Under the pieces are notes generated by a model. That model was not told the DNA's origin. It worked only from the letters and a program-made list of their open reading frames with translations, and ran no database searches. A DNA stretch of 64,000 bases from Lycium barbarum (Eukaryota > Streptophyta > Magnoliopsida > Solanales > Solanaceae), in assembly GCF_019175385.1 (NCBI RefSeq), contig NC_083339.1, positions 79,256,307-79,320,306 of the forward strand. The letters are read 5' to 3'. Made by a program: the position numbers and the translations under genes. Within the stretch, counting starts at the first letter, position 1. Each line of letters begins with the position of its first letter. Shown here piece by piece: positions 34,060 through 45,059 of the stretch.

Positions 34060-34518
34060 GATGATATCATCAACATACACTTGAACAATCAACAGATTTC
34101 TGCCTTTTTTCTTCAGGAATAAGGTGTTGTCAATTTTCCCCCTTGTGAAGTCATTTTCAAGAAGTAATTTTGACAATCTCTCATACCGAGTCCGAGTGGC
34201 TTATTTTAAACCATACAAGGCCTTATCAAGCTTGTAGACATGCTCTGAATGCTCATGACTTTCAAAATTAGGAGGTTGCTTGACAAAGACTTCTTCCTTT
34301 AGATATCCATTTAGAAAGGCACTTTTAATATCCATTTGGAACAATTTGAATTCCATATGAGATGCAAAAGCAATAAGAATCCTGATTGTTTTCATTCTTG
34401 CGACAGGAGAAAAGGTCTCATCATAGTCTATCCCTTCTTCTTGATTGTATCCTTGAATCACTAGCCTTGCATTGTTCCTTGTTGTGTTTCCAAATTCATC
34501 ATGCTTATTGCGAAACAC
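34060..34518 (-). pseudogene. Copia reverse transcriptase fragment
   Basis: The open piece (34201-34518) has ARLVIQGYNQEEGIDYDETFSPVARMKTIRILIAFA and LFQMDIKSAFLNGYLKEEVFVKQPP, followed by a stop at the end of LDKALYGLK. The same protein can be followed to the YVDD catalytic motif at 34066-34077 on the minus strand. This enzyme copies the element RNA to cDNA. Inactivated by several stops. Confidence 0.9.
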
Positions 34519-35104
34519 CCACCTAATTCCAATTACTGTTATGTCTGAAGGTCTAGGGACTAGGTGTCATACTTGTTTCTGTCAAATTGATGGAGCTTTT
34601 CTTGCATAGCAGTTATCCGGTCAGCATCTTTCAATACTTCTTTGATATTATTGGGTTCAATTTAAAACAGGAAGGCTGAGAGGGCAAACAAGTTTCTCGC
34701 CCTAGATCTAGTTTGAATACCAATATCTAAAGGAGTGATCATGTTATGAAGTGGATGAGATCCTCTGTGGTTCTTGTTTGATACTTGTACCTCAGGATTT
34801 GAAGGACCCGGTTCCTCCATGTTGTATCTGTCATTATCTTCATCAAAGCTTGACTTTCATGATTGGTTTGTCCAGACTCAAGGGTACCTAATACAACATC
34901 GGCTACCTGGTGCTCAGCTTCATGTGGAGTAATGGAGATACCATGTCCCTATGTGCTTCTTGGGGATTCCGCACCTTCTTTATCATCTTACTTGACTTGA
35001 CTCGTCAGATTTGTCTTTCCATTTGAAATTTTAATGACCTTATTAGAGACTTTTGAAAATTCCCTATGTGTTTTTATCACCCAAGTTGTTTGATTCATCA
35101 GAGA
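34519..35104 (-). pseudogene. Pol remnant; integrase core absent
   Basis: About 590 bp separates protease from RT. I see no integrase zinc finger or DDE region. Only a low-complexity linker-like peptide with many stops is left, joining directly to the RT N-terminus (TVIGIRWVFRNKHDEFG). Compared with ordinary copia pol, more than 1 kb is missing. Confidence 0.6.
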
Positions 35105-35311
35105 TCACATGTACACTTTCTTCAATTGCATGGGAAGTGTCTTGACATTTTTAACGCCAAGAATGTACCCTTTCTTGTCATTCACAAATGACACACTCCT
35201 TCCTTGAAAGGCTTTGAGTGACAAAAAATTCTGCATATTTCCTGTCAAGAGTTTTGAGCAGCCACTGTATATGTACCATTTTTTACTACTTCCTCTCACT
35301 CCAGCCTGCAA
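35105..35311 (-). pseudogene. Copia protease fragment
   Basis: 68 residues. KKWYIYSGCSKLLTGN corresponds to the active site region; the catalytic Asp expected before SGC is Tyr here, so the enzyme would be inactive. FLSLKAFQGRSVSFVNDKKGYILGV follows. The region ends at a stop where the deletion begins. Confidence 0.8.
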
Positions 35312-35395
35312 ACTGAGTCACTGATTAGAGTTAGGAACCCAAACCAGCTTAGGTCCCTTAGAATGATAGAACAGGTCAATTAAGTTTCTTTTAGT

Positions 35396-37238
35396 CTATG
35401 CAGGCAAACCGGTTTTTCTTTCTAGGGGACCAGGTCCCTCAGCTCTGGGTTTCTTCTCAATGAAATTCTTATTTTCTTGAAGAGCTTGAAATTTGGCTTT
35501 GCATGTATCTTTATACTGGCCGGTTTGACCACAGTGAGTGCATAGCCAATTTTTAGATGTAGTGACATACTTGTTGTGGGGGCTATAGGGAGATTTAGCC
35601 TTTTTAAATCCAATACCTTCCCTACCTCTTATGTTGCTCTTGTACATAGAGGTAACTACATCCGAGGACCAGGTCCATCGAAGTGACTTATTCAAATCAA
35701 TTTTACCCTCTTTAAGTCTTCTTGAAGTTGTTTGTTCCTTTCAAGAGCAGCAGTTAGATTCATCTTGGTCTTGTTAAGCTCCTTTTCAAGCTCAAGTTGA
35801 ATCTTACTAGCTTCTTCCTTTCCTCTAGAGGGTGTGTTCATCCACCTTTTAATTTGACTTTTTAGCAAAGAGTTTTCATTAGACACTACATCTACCTTTT
35901 CCCTTAAATTTGTAGTAGTGTCTACCATGTCATCTCTTTCTTGCTCTATTTCTTCGAATTCTTCAATTAGAACATCTTTTTCTTTTATGAGACAGTGATA
36001 TGCATCAATCAACACATTTACTAATGACATTAATTTTTTCTAAGAGTAACTTTTTAAGTTTTTCGGAACTTCAAAAAAATTTACCTCATCCTCATTGTCA
36101 TTATCACGGTCAAATTTGGCCATGAATGTAAAGATTTACTCATAGTTTGAAGGTCCATCATCAATAGCCATCATAGAAGCATCACCTAGATCATCTTCAT
36201 CTTCAGATTCACTGAAGGAGTCTCCCCAGGCAGCCAAAGCCTGTTGCACCAAGTTGTTAGTTGCTTCGTTTCTTTTGATTTTTTTTTCAGGAACTAGGTT
36301 CCTCTTTGCTGCTTTTTCAGAGTTGTTCTTGAAATAGTCCTGCTTGTGGAGAGGACACTCTTTGATGAAATGTCTAGGTTTCCGACACTTATGACAGCAA
36401 TCATTTCCTTTGTAACTTTTGCTGGTGTTTCCTTTCCTTTGGAACCCACCATTTTTTCGCATCATCTTTTGAAACCTTCGAGTGAGATATGCCAAGTCAG
36501 ACTCATCATCACTGGAGTCACTTTTAGCAGCAGCCTTGAGAACTAGGTTCTTCTCTTTCTTTGGCTCTCTCCTTTCTTGGTCCTGTGGTCTTTTTAACTC
36601 ATAGGTTTTGAGATTTCCAATGAGCTCATTCATGGTCAGTGTTTGCAGGTCCTTGGCTTCAGAGATAGCATTAACTTTGCTTTCCCAAGAACCAGGAAAC
36701 ACACTTAGTATTTTATGCACAAGCTTGTTTGTTGGAATGATTTCACCAAAGGAATGCAGTTAATTGATTATGGAGGTGAACCTGGTATGCATGTCCTGAA
36801 TGGACTCACCATCCTTCGTTTTAAAAAGTTCATACTCAGTGGTAAGCATGTCTATTTTGGACTGCTTTACCTAACTTGTTCCCTCGTGAGCAGTTTGAAG
36901 AGCAGTCCAGATTTCCTTCGCAGATTGACATGCCGAGATGTGATTGTACTCATCCGGTCCAATACCACAAACAAGGATTTTCTTGGCTTTGAAGTTCCTT
37001 TCAACAGCCTTTCTGTCAGCCTCATTATATTTCTTCCTTGTTTTTGGAGATTTTGCAATACCAGCGTCATCAATCTTCATATGGACATGCGGACCATCAC
37101 AAATTACGTCCCACAACTCAGAATCTTCATCCATGATGAAGTCTTGTATCCTTGTCTTCCACCATCCATAATACTTTCCATTGAATCTAGGGGTCTTGTG
37201 CTAGACTGTCCTTTCTCTAGATTAGGTGGAGCAGTCAT
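35396..37238 (-). pseudogene. Copia gag with zinc knuckles and coiled coil
   Basis: It starts at an ATG at 37238 (MTAPPNLEKGQSS). Segments in order: a UBN2-type gag region (KYNEADRKAVERNFKAKKILVCGIG, about 37134-36871), then LQTLTMNELIGNLKTYE and knuckle CCHKCRKPRHFIKECP (36136-36720), then a heptad-rich stretch of about 110 residues (35692-36030), then a second knuckle CTHCGQTGQYKDTCK (35396-35695). At least one frameshift near the start (about 37190) and several stops. The long gag with coiled coil fits the Sirevirus group. It would package the element RNA. Confidence 0.85.
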
Positions 37239-37276
37239 GAAGAAGATCCTTTCTAGGTGTTATCCTTTTAGAAAGA

Positions 37277-37294
37277 ACTCGCTCTGATACCAAT
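37277..37294 (-). other. Copia PBS (initiator tRNA-Met)
   Basis: Minus strand reads AATTGGTATCAGAGCGAG next to the LTR that starts at 37295. TGGTATCAGAGC is the perfect initiator tRNA-Met primer match. Confidence 0.85.
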
Positions 37295-37839
37295 TGATAG
37301 AATATATGAGTCCATCAATATAGTCAACCAGGTTCTCTATCTGTTCCCTCAGGTGGAAAACTCCTTGCTCAAGGGATCAAAAACCACGACCTGCTCCAGT
37401 AGGATTTTCAACTTCACTAAACTAAGCAACTTTAGATTACAACCTATTGCAACCTAGGAATTAAACTCTTAACCCCTTCCCTTTACAATACCTCTATTGT
37501 GAGCCCTTTATAATAACTCTATTGCAAAGACAACTCCCGACTAACTCTAGCCAAGAACCCAAACAAACCTTGACTAACTCTAGCCAAGAACACAAACCCA
37601 TAAGGGTTGAAATCTGTCCTACTATGACGCTTCTTGAAAGTAGTGTATGATTACAAGTAAAGAACAAATGAATAAGTCTCAACAAACCTAAGGACTTAAA
37701 ACATCTTCAGTGTTGGGATCTGGTCCTTGAGTTTGAAAAAGCCTTGTTCTTGAGAGGACCTTGAGAGCAGCGGCGGCTTGCACTTGAGAGAAATGTGATT
37801 TTCAGATTTATAAGTGCTAGGTTAAGCATTGTAACATGT

Positions 37840-37911
<72 letters not shown>

Positions 37912-38163
37912 GGAGCATGTGAGGATCATGTGACAATAGATAGGGACAACTCAGCCTTTGGTTTGGTCTTTAGCAAACAGCAGTTGTGCTGCTGCGGTTC
38001 TACTAGTCGGTACAGTACCGCAGCTTTACAGCTGTAAAGTTGATTGTACGACATGCAGGGGACTTGATCGAGTACCTGGTCCCTATCTGTTCCCTCTGTG
38101 AATATATCTGGTTCCTCAATAAGTTTTTCTTAATCATCAAAACACAGATAGCATAACTTATCC
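37295..38163 (-). repeat. Copia 5' LTR, 869 bp
   Basis: It aligns with 30175-31004. Its last base is mutated (ATCC for ATCA). It contains a (TA)n array (37842-37908, about 33 units) where the other LTR has four units, plus scattered substitutions. It is followed by TSD CTATC. Confidence 0.88.
37842..37908. repeat. (TA)n microsatellite in copia 5' LTR
   Basis: About 33 TA units. Since both LTRs are identical at insertion, the length difference to the 3' LTR arose afterwards. Confidence 0.95.
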
Positions 38164-38183
38164 CTATCTGATCAATATTTAAA

Positions 38184-38656
38184 TGGAAAAGGGCCAAAAA
38201 TACCCTTCTATTTTGGAAAAAGGGCTAAACATATCGTCCGTTATAAATTTGGATAAAAAATACCCCTCCCGTCATTAAAGTTTTCAAATATACCCCTGTC
38301 TTAACAGAAATCCCCAAATCCCCCAAAATAAACCTATTTCATTGTTACACCCACTTCATTTAAATCCGACCCAACTAAATAAAAAAACCCATAAGGGTTA
38401 CCCGCTCATGTGCCTAGTGGCTCCACACGTAGGATTTGGGAATAAGTTGGTCCCATATGAGTTTTTTATTTAATTGGGTCGGGTTTAAATGAAGCTGGTT
38501 TAAAAATAAAATCGGGCTATTTTGAAGGATTTCCATTAAGACAGGGGTATATTTGAAAAATTTAATGACGGGAAGGATATTTTTGACCCAAATTTGTAAC
38601 AGAGGATATTTTTAGCCCTTTTTGGAAAGGAAAGGGGCATTTCCGACCCTTTACCC
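38184..38656. mobile_element. Foldback MITE, MULE-like
   Basis: About 473 bp with terminal inverted repeats longer than 120 bp. The left arm starts GGAAAAGGGCCAAAAATACCC, and the right arm is the reverse of GGGTAAAGGGTCGGAAATGCCCC. It is flanked by ATATTTAAA (38175-38183 and 38657-38665), a 9-bp TSD (10 bp if the next T is counted), which suggests the Mutator superfamily. AT-rich with no ORF. Elements with GGGCCAAAAATACCC ends are, to my knowledge, common in Solanaceae. Confidence 0.82.
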
Positions 38657-38665
38657 ATATTTAAA

Positions 38666-39485
38666 TTGAATTTAGCTACTACAAACATTTAATAGTCGGA
38701 CCAAAACTATGAATTGGAAAATCTTGTGTGTGTAAAAACGAATGATGGACCGTGCTGGTTATTAGGAGTTCTCCATCTTCTTTATATTTCTCTTATTATT
38801 GTCCACAAGGTAAACTAAAGATAATTTCTTCCTTTTTATCATGACATTGATCGGAATTGGTCCCTTAAGAAGATCACGTTTTTCAATTGTTGATGTCCAC
38901 ATCAGTGTTATGGGGTGATAATTTGTCTATAATTTTTATATGATTTTGGACAATCCTCATTTTTAGTTAGTCTTTGATGTTCAAATACACTCAAGATCCA
39001 TTTCTTTTATCATAATATTAGTCAAACCCACCAAATTCTTATTTTATCGGATATTGGGCTCCTAAATTATGCATCCTTGAAGAACTCATCCTTGCTTCAC
39101 GAATGAAACTTATAAAATCAAGTTAACCACAATTCTATGTCCGGATGAAGCTCAAGTAAGTACTTGAATGATTATGCAATAATTTGATCAAGATAGCTCA
39201 ATTCATGTCAACATGTGTATCTCAAACCCGATGTTCTACGATACAAAAGTTAACACCGCAGAATGGTATCCTACAATAAAAATGCAATAATACTACCATA
39301 ATTGATTTTTAATTTCCCTTTGTGGTTTCTTTTTATTTTCCTTAAAAAGTCTTTTATTTCACATAGTAATAATAAAGAGTTATCAAGTTCATACCTCTAT
39401 TGATAATAAACCAAGATATAGCCGAGAAACATTGTGAAAAATCCTGAGAACTTATCCTTCAATTTTTGAAGTGAATTGTTATATT
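38666..39485. other. Unassigned AT-rich DNA
   Basis: No ORF, repeat or domain seen. It continues the flank found left of the copia element and may be ordinary intergenic DNA. Confidence 0.4.
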
Positions 39486-40887
39486 TGATGTCTCCTAATG
39501 TACTGAAAAAACACATTCTTTAGTCACCTAACAAGAAATAAATTGCGGAATATAAAACACAAGGAATATTTTCGTGAAAGCACCTTTCTCAATGAAATAA
39601 AAAATCACAACCTACCTCATGAGTATGATTTTTTCCAAAACTCCGCTAAAAACTTGAGCAGTTTAAGGTTACGGCTCTATGACCAAAGGGCCTAAAATCT
39701 AATACCTTTTCCCCTACAATCCACCCTAATTATAGCCACCCTTTTCAAGACTCATCTCTAGTCTTAAAAGGCTTTCCAACCCAATCAATCAACACCTATT
39801 ACAAAACTTGTATTAAACTAAATAGGTTAAAATCCACGAACAAAGAGTCAACCTAACAACTTGATAACTAAGCAACCGCTTCCTTAGGAACATGTTATCT
39901 CCATTGCAAGTTTGACTCTCAAATAACACTCCTTCCAATGACTACTATTTGCCAAGAATAATTTTTAATCTGTGCGACAAGAGTATGCTTCAATAGCATC
40001 AATGTGGTGCTTTATATAGGGGTAGAAATGACTGAAATCTTCTATACTTTTGTCTTCGAAACCAAATCATGTTTGGTTAAGGATTCTAATCCATGTTGGA
40101 CTCTATTTCCTTAATTATGTCGGCCTTCACACGGTGTTCTCCGAATTCCACAACACTTTTCCTATAGGCAAGTGTAACAATCATGTTTGAACAAGATTAC
40201 TTAATCCACACATTTATTCCATAAACTCAATTTCTCAAGTAATCCTTCTTGCACTTGGAATCTGCTCATTAACCTCTGATCAACAGTTATCTCCAATTGT
40301 GTAACGACCCGTTTGGTCGTTTAGCACTTTTGAACTCATTTCCGCAAAAATACCCCCCTTTTTTTTAGGTTAAGGCCAAACCAAGTTTGGCAGTGTTTTA
40401 CTAAAAATAGTAAGTTTTCTGTACAATAGTGTAAAAAAAGAAAAAGAACAGAAAAAACAAATGAAAACAATCCTAGAAAAAAGAAAAAAAAGGACTGAAA
40501 TGTAAACTACATCCAAAGACTGTATGGAAGCTAATCTACTGCAGATCCTCTGGCCTTGCCTTGATACCATCTCAAACACCTACAAGCTCTCACCAGGTGC
40601 TATGGTTCAAAGTCAAAATGAATACATATTCAGACTTCCAGGATGGAGTAGAATTCCTCCATGTTCCTTCAGATGTAGCTGCTATCTCTTTGCCTTGATG
40701 TTGACCTTTGTTTGCCATTGTCTCAAGTTTCCTGAATGAACCAATCTTTAGAAGTCTTACAAGAGAATGAGCTTCAAGCTAATACCACTCTTGCACCCCT
40801 GCCAAAGATAGTTTCATACAGGTCCAGGTGTTATTCATGGCATGTTGAGATGCAACCTTGTTGCTGCTACTGCTCTCCAGCTTGCTA

Positions 40888-43800
40888 TTAATCTCCAGGG
40901 ATATGATGGTCCTTAGCTGTCCTGATCCTCATGTATGGTATATGTGACTTTTCTGTAGTTAGAATTTTCCTTGCTTTCACAGGAAGTGAAGTAAAACTAT
41001 GAAAATGATGATTACCTGCAAAATCAAAAGCATAGTTAGTTAAAAAATCAGCCAAGCCATTTCCTTCTCTCAGAACATGCTCCACCCTCACTTCCTTATC
41101 CCTCCTCAACCTTCAAATATCATTTATGATCATTGATATACTCCATGGAGTCTCCCACCGACCAGTTAAGATCATCTTCATAGTCATTGAGTCTGTTTCC
41201 ATCACCACTGGCAACAGACTGTGTGTAACACAGTACTTAAGACCCTCATGTAATGCCCTTGCTTCTGCTATCAAATTTGAACCATCTGATATCCTTCTTG
41301 CTGCTGCATACTGGAAATCACCCACTGTATTTCTAATACAAAAGGCCACAGAGCTTGGTCCCGGATTTCCCCTAGAAGCTCCATCAGAATTACATTTATA
41401 CCATTCTGGCATAGGAAAATCCCATTTCACTATCTTGCTTACAATTCTTGGCCTGTATGCTTCAAAGACTTGTAGAATTTGAGGTATGCATCTTGGTAAC
41501 TTGTTCTGCCCTGGAAACCTCATTCTACACATTTGATATATGATCATGTTTATCTCATAAATCACTTTGTTTATGGACATCCTCCCTCCATGTAAGATTG
41601 TATTCCTCCACTTCCATATCTGCCATATAGTGACCATTGGAATAGCTTTAAAGATGGTTCTGAACTTTGAGGGGCAATCTGCATTCCACCAGACTTGAAG
41701 AATCTGCCTGACTTGCTGAAACTGTGTTATGATGCCAATAGCAGTTTTAACATAAGTCCACACTTTTGTAGCAACATTTCCTGTAACAAACAAATGATCC
41801 ACAGTTTCATATTGCCTATGATCACAGGAGTAACAGGTTGCCTCAGTATCTACCCCAATCCTTCTTACTACCTCTCCAACTGGTATTTTGTACTTCCATA
41901 ACCTCCAGAAAAAGAAGGATATCTTAAAAGTTACCCCTGATGTCCACATGTTCTTAAAGACATCTGACTTGACTGCTTTGCTCCTCAGTAATTCCCATGC
42001 ATTGCCTAAAGTAAATTTTCCTGATGTTGTCATCATCCATCTTGGCCTATCCCACTCTTCTTTTGGTTCATGAAAGTGCAATTCTTCTAATATATGATCC
42101 ACAATATCCATAGGGAATAACTGCTGCAATCTTCCTTTATTCCAACCATCCTGCAACATAAGTTCTTTTACATCTTGAACACCCTCATCTATCACAAAAT
42201 CATCTGGAATGATGTGATATAGAGCCCCTAGATTTGTCCAGTTGTCAAACCATACATTTGCAGTTCCACTCCTTGGTTCCCACCATATTTCTTGCTCTAT
42301 ATTATCTCTAGCCTCTATCATAGCCTTCCATACTTGAGAACCTCCCTTCCACTGCACAGTCTGAGGACTGTGCCTTTTGCAATATTTGATCCACATGTAG
42401 TTTGCCCATAGAGTATTTGTTGTCCTGAATTTCCACCAAAGTTTTGCACATAAGGCTTTAGATACATCAAACAAAGATCTAAAGCCTACTCCTCCTTCCT
42501 CTTTTGGCTTACACAAATTTAGCCATGATGACCAGTGTCTTCTTCTGCCTTCCTCACTATTATTCCAAAAGAATCTTGAGAAGATTTTGTGCATATCATT
42601 GATAACACATTTTGGAGGTTTGATGGATGGCAACAAATGTATTGGCATACTCATTAGTACATTATTGATCATAACAGCTTTTCCTCCAAATGATAGCAAT
42701 CTTCCTTTCCAAGTCTGCATCCTATTCTTGACTTTCTTGATCAGATCATTGTAATCAGCCTCCCTCTTCCTTGAATATGTGATAGGACAACCCAAATATG
42801 TAAAAGGAAAAGTGCCTCTTTTAAAAACAGTAATATTCTCCACCTGTTGTATCAGCACATTAGACACCTTACTGTATACATAGAATGAGCTCTTTCCTTT
42901 ATTTATAAGTTGGCCTGATACCTGCTCATATGCATGTAATACCTCCATAATTAGCTCCAAAGATCTAGCATCAGCAGATGAAAAAATTATTGTGTCATCT
43001 GCATATGCCAGATGATTCAGATTTTCACTCCATTTGGGCATTCCATAACTTCTAAACTCATTATTCTCAAATAAAGAATTCAATGCTCTACATAAAACTT
43101 CAGCAGATAAGACGAACAAAGCAGGAGAGAGTGGATCTGCTTGTTTTACACCCCTGGTGGAATGAAAAAAACCATAAGCTTGACCATTAAGGAGTATGGA
43201 ATACCAATTATTTGCTATCAGTCTCCAAACCATATCTATGAAAATTTCTGCAAATCCCATCTTCCTTAAAACTCTGATCAAGTAACTCCATGATACTCTA
43301 TCATATGCTTTAGCCATGTCAAGCTTAAGTACAACATTAGATGGTTTTTCTCTTAGTCTAATGTCAGTCACAACTTCTTGAGTTAGAAGGACATTTTCAA
43401 TGATACATCTGCCCTTAACAAATCCAGACTGGTTGGGAGATATCAGAGAAGGTAGAATGCCTTCCAGTTTATCCTGAACCACTCTAGAAATAACCTTGTT
43501 GATGAAGTTGCTGAGACTGATTGGTCTCATATCAGCAAAGGTCTCAATGTTATTCTTCTTTGGTAATAGTACCAGGTTGGTATGTGTGACTGACTTTGGA
43601 AGAGTTTGGCCATCAAAAAAGGCTTTCACAAGATTGTATACATCAGCACCAACAATGTCCCAACACACCTGATAAAATATTTCAATCATACCATCTGGAC
43701 CACCAGCACTATCTGCAGATAATTCAAATACAGCCTTCTTCACCTCCTCTAAAGTTGGCATGCTTACCAGCTGATTGTTAGTATCCTGATCCACCATACT

Positions 43801-45059
43801 AGGAACATGATGTAGCAATTCAAAGTCTAATGGATCAACCTCTTGAGAGAACTGCTGTTGGTAAAATCTACAAGCTTCTTCTGTCAAAAGTGACTCCCCT
43901 TCTATCCATACTCCTAGCTGATTCTGAATTATTCTGATTTGCAATCTCTTTCTCCTACCATGCGCAATACTATGAAAGTACCTTGTATTCCTGTCACCCT
44001 CAGCAAAACTAGATATATGTGACTTTTGTCTCCAAAATTCTTCCTCATAATGAACATATTTTTTCAATGCTGCTTGTGCTTGCTGTAGCACCATCCTGTT
44101 CATAGGAGTAGGATCCTCTTCAAAACATTATTCTTTAATTCTCACCACCTCTTCCCTTACTATCAGTTGCTTGAAAATATCACCAAAAGTTGCCTTACTC
44201 CAAGCAGATAAAACAGATTTCACATTCTTCAATTTCAGCTTAAATCTGATAAAATCATCCCCTTCAAAATATGTGATCCATGCCTGATTAACCACCTCTA
44301 AAAAAGATTCATGTTCTGTCCAGAATTTTAGAAATCTGAAAGGCTTCCTTATGTGCTGTGAAGATTCACCACAAGTAAGTAGTAAAGGGGCATGGTCTGA
44401 GCCAGTTCTGGATAAATGTTGCACCTCCATATGTGCAACCCAATCTTGTAATTTAGAGTTTGCAATCATTCTATCCAATCTCTTGAAAATACAGTCACTA
44501 TCTGCCCTCCCATTCCACCAAGTAAATAGACTCCCCTTATAATTTATATCAAACAGCTCACATGAATTAATACAAAATGCAAAATCCTCATATTCATCTG
44601 GAGATACAGGTAAACCACCAATCTTCTCATTTTCATTCATAATGACATTAAAATCACCCCCTACCAACCAAGGCAATTCCATTTGATCAGCCAAACTATA
44701 CAGACTATCCCATAAACTGATTCTTTCCAGATGATCACACTTTGCATAGACCATAGTTACCATAAGTGACTTATTCCAATCTTGGAAAAGCAGCTTTATA
44801 GTAATATGTTGTTCTAGGTCCTGCAGGATCTCCACATCCACATTATCATTTACAAAGAACCATATTTTACCATTGCAGTTGTAATGGGCATATATCATAC
44901 CTAATCTCCTTCTAAATCCCTGAATATGCCTAAAGTGTTGAAAAGGCTCCATTAAAGCTATAATGGAGAATTTGTGATGTCTGTGCAACATTTGGACTCT
45001 GTGAAAAGCTTGTTGTGTGTTACAGATCTGATATACCAAAAGAGTGTCTTCATCATCAT
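40888..45059 (-). pseudogene. LINE ORF2: endonuclease, reverse transcriptase, RNase H
   Basis: About 1390 codons. Start ATG at 45059 overlaps the ORF1 stop (ATGA). The endonuclease (to about 44350) has VGGDFNVI and GSDHAPLLL motifs, but the N-terminal motif reads FWYIRS, so the usual Asn is Tyr, and one base is lost just after it, near 45030. The RT (from about 43850) has YADD at 42994-43005 and GVKQADPLSP. A zf-RVT-like CxxC...H region follows (CYSCDHRQYETVDHLF), then RNase H (NSDGASRGNPG, AEARALHEGL, METDS). In-frame stops at 44128 and 41113 are its only other breaks. It would nick DNA and prime reverse transcription at the target. Confidence 0.92.

Larger units (their letters stand above)
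30175..38163 (-). mobile_element. Sirevirus-like Ty1/copia element, integrase deleted
   Basis: LTRs at 30175-31004 (3') and 37295-38163 (5'), with perfect TSD CTATC (30170-30174 and 38164-38168). A PBS for initiator tRNA-Met adjoins the 5' LTR. The interior on the minus strand shows a long gag with CCHC knuckles and coiled coil, protease, RT and RNase H, then an extra ORF and several purine tracts before the 3' LTR. The long gag, extra 3' ORF and multiple purine tracts suggest the Sirevirus (Maximus/SIRE) group. The integrase core is missing between 35105 and 34518. Defective. Confidence 0.88.

Noticed and set aside
36715..37287. 190-codon plus-strand ORF
   Set aside because: It is antisense to the copia gag, whose conserved peptides are clear on the minus strand.
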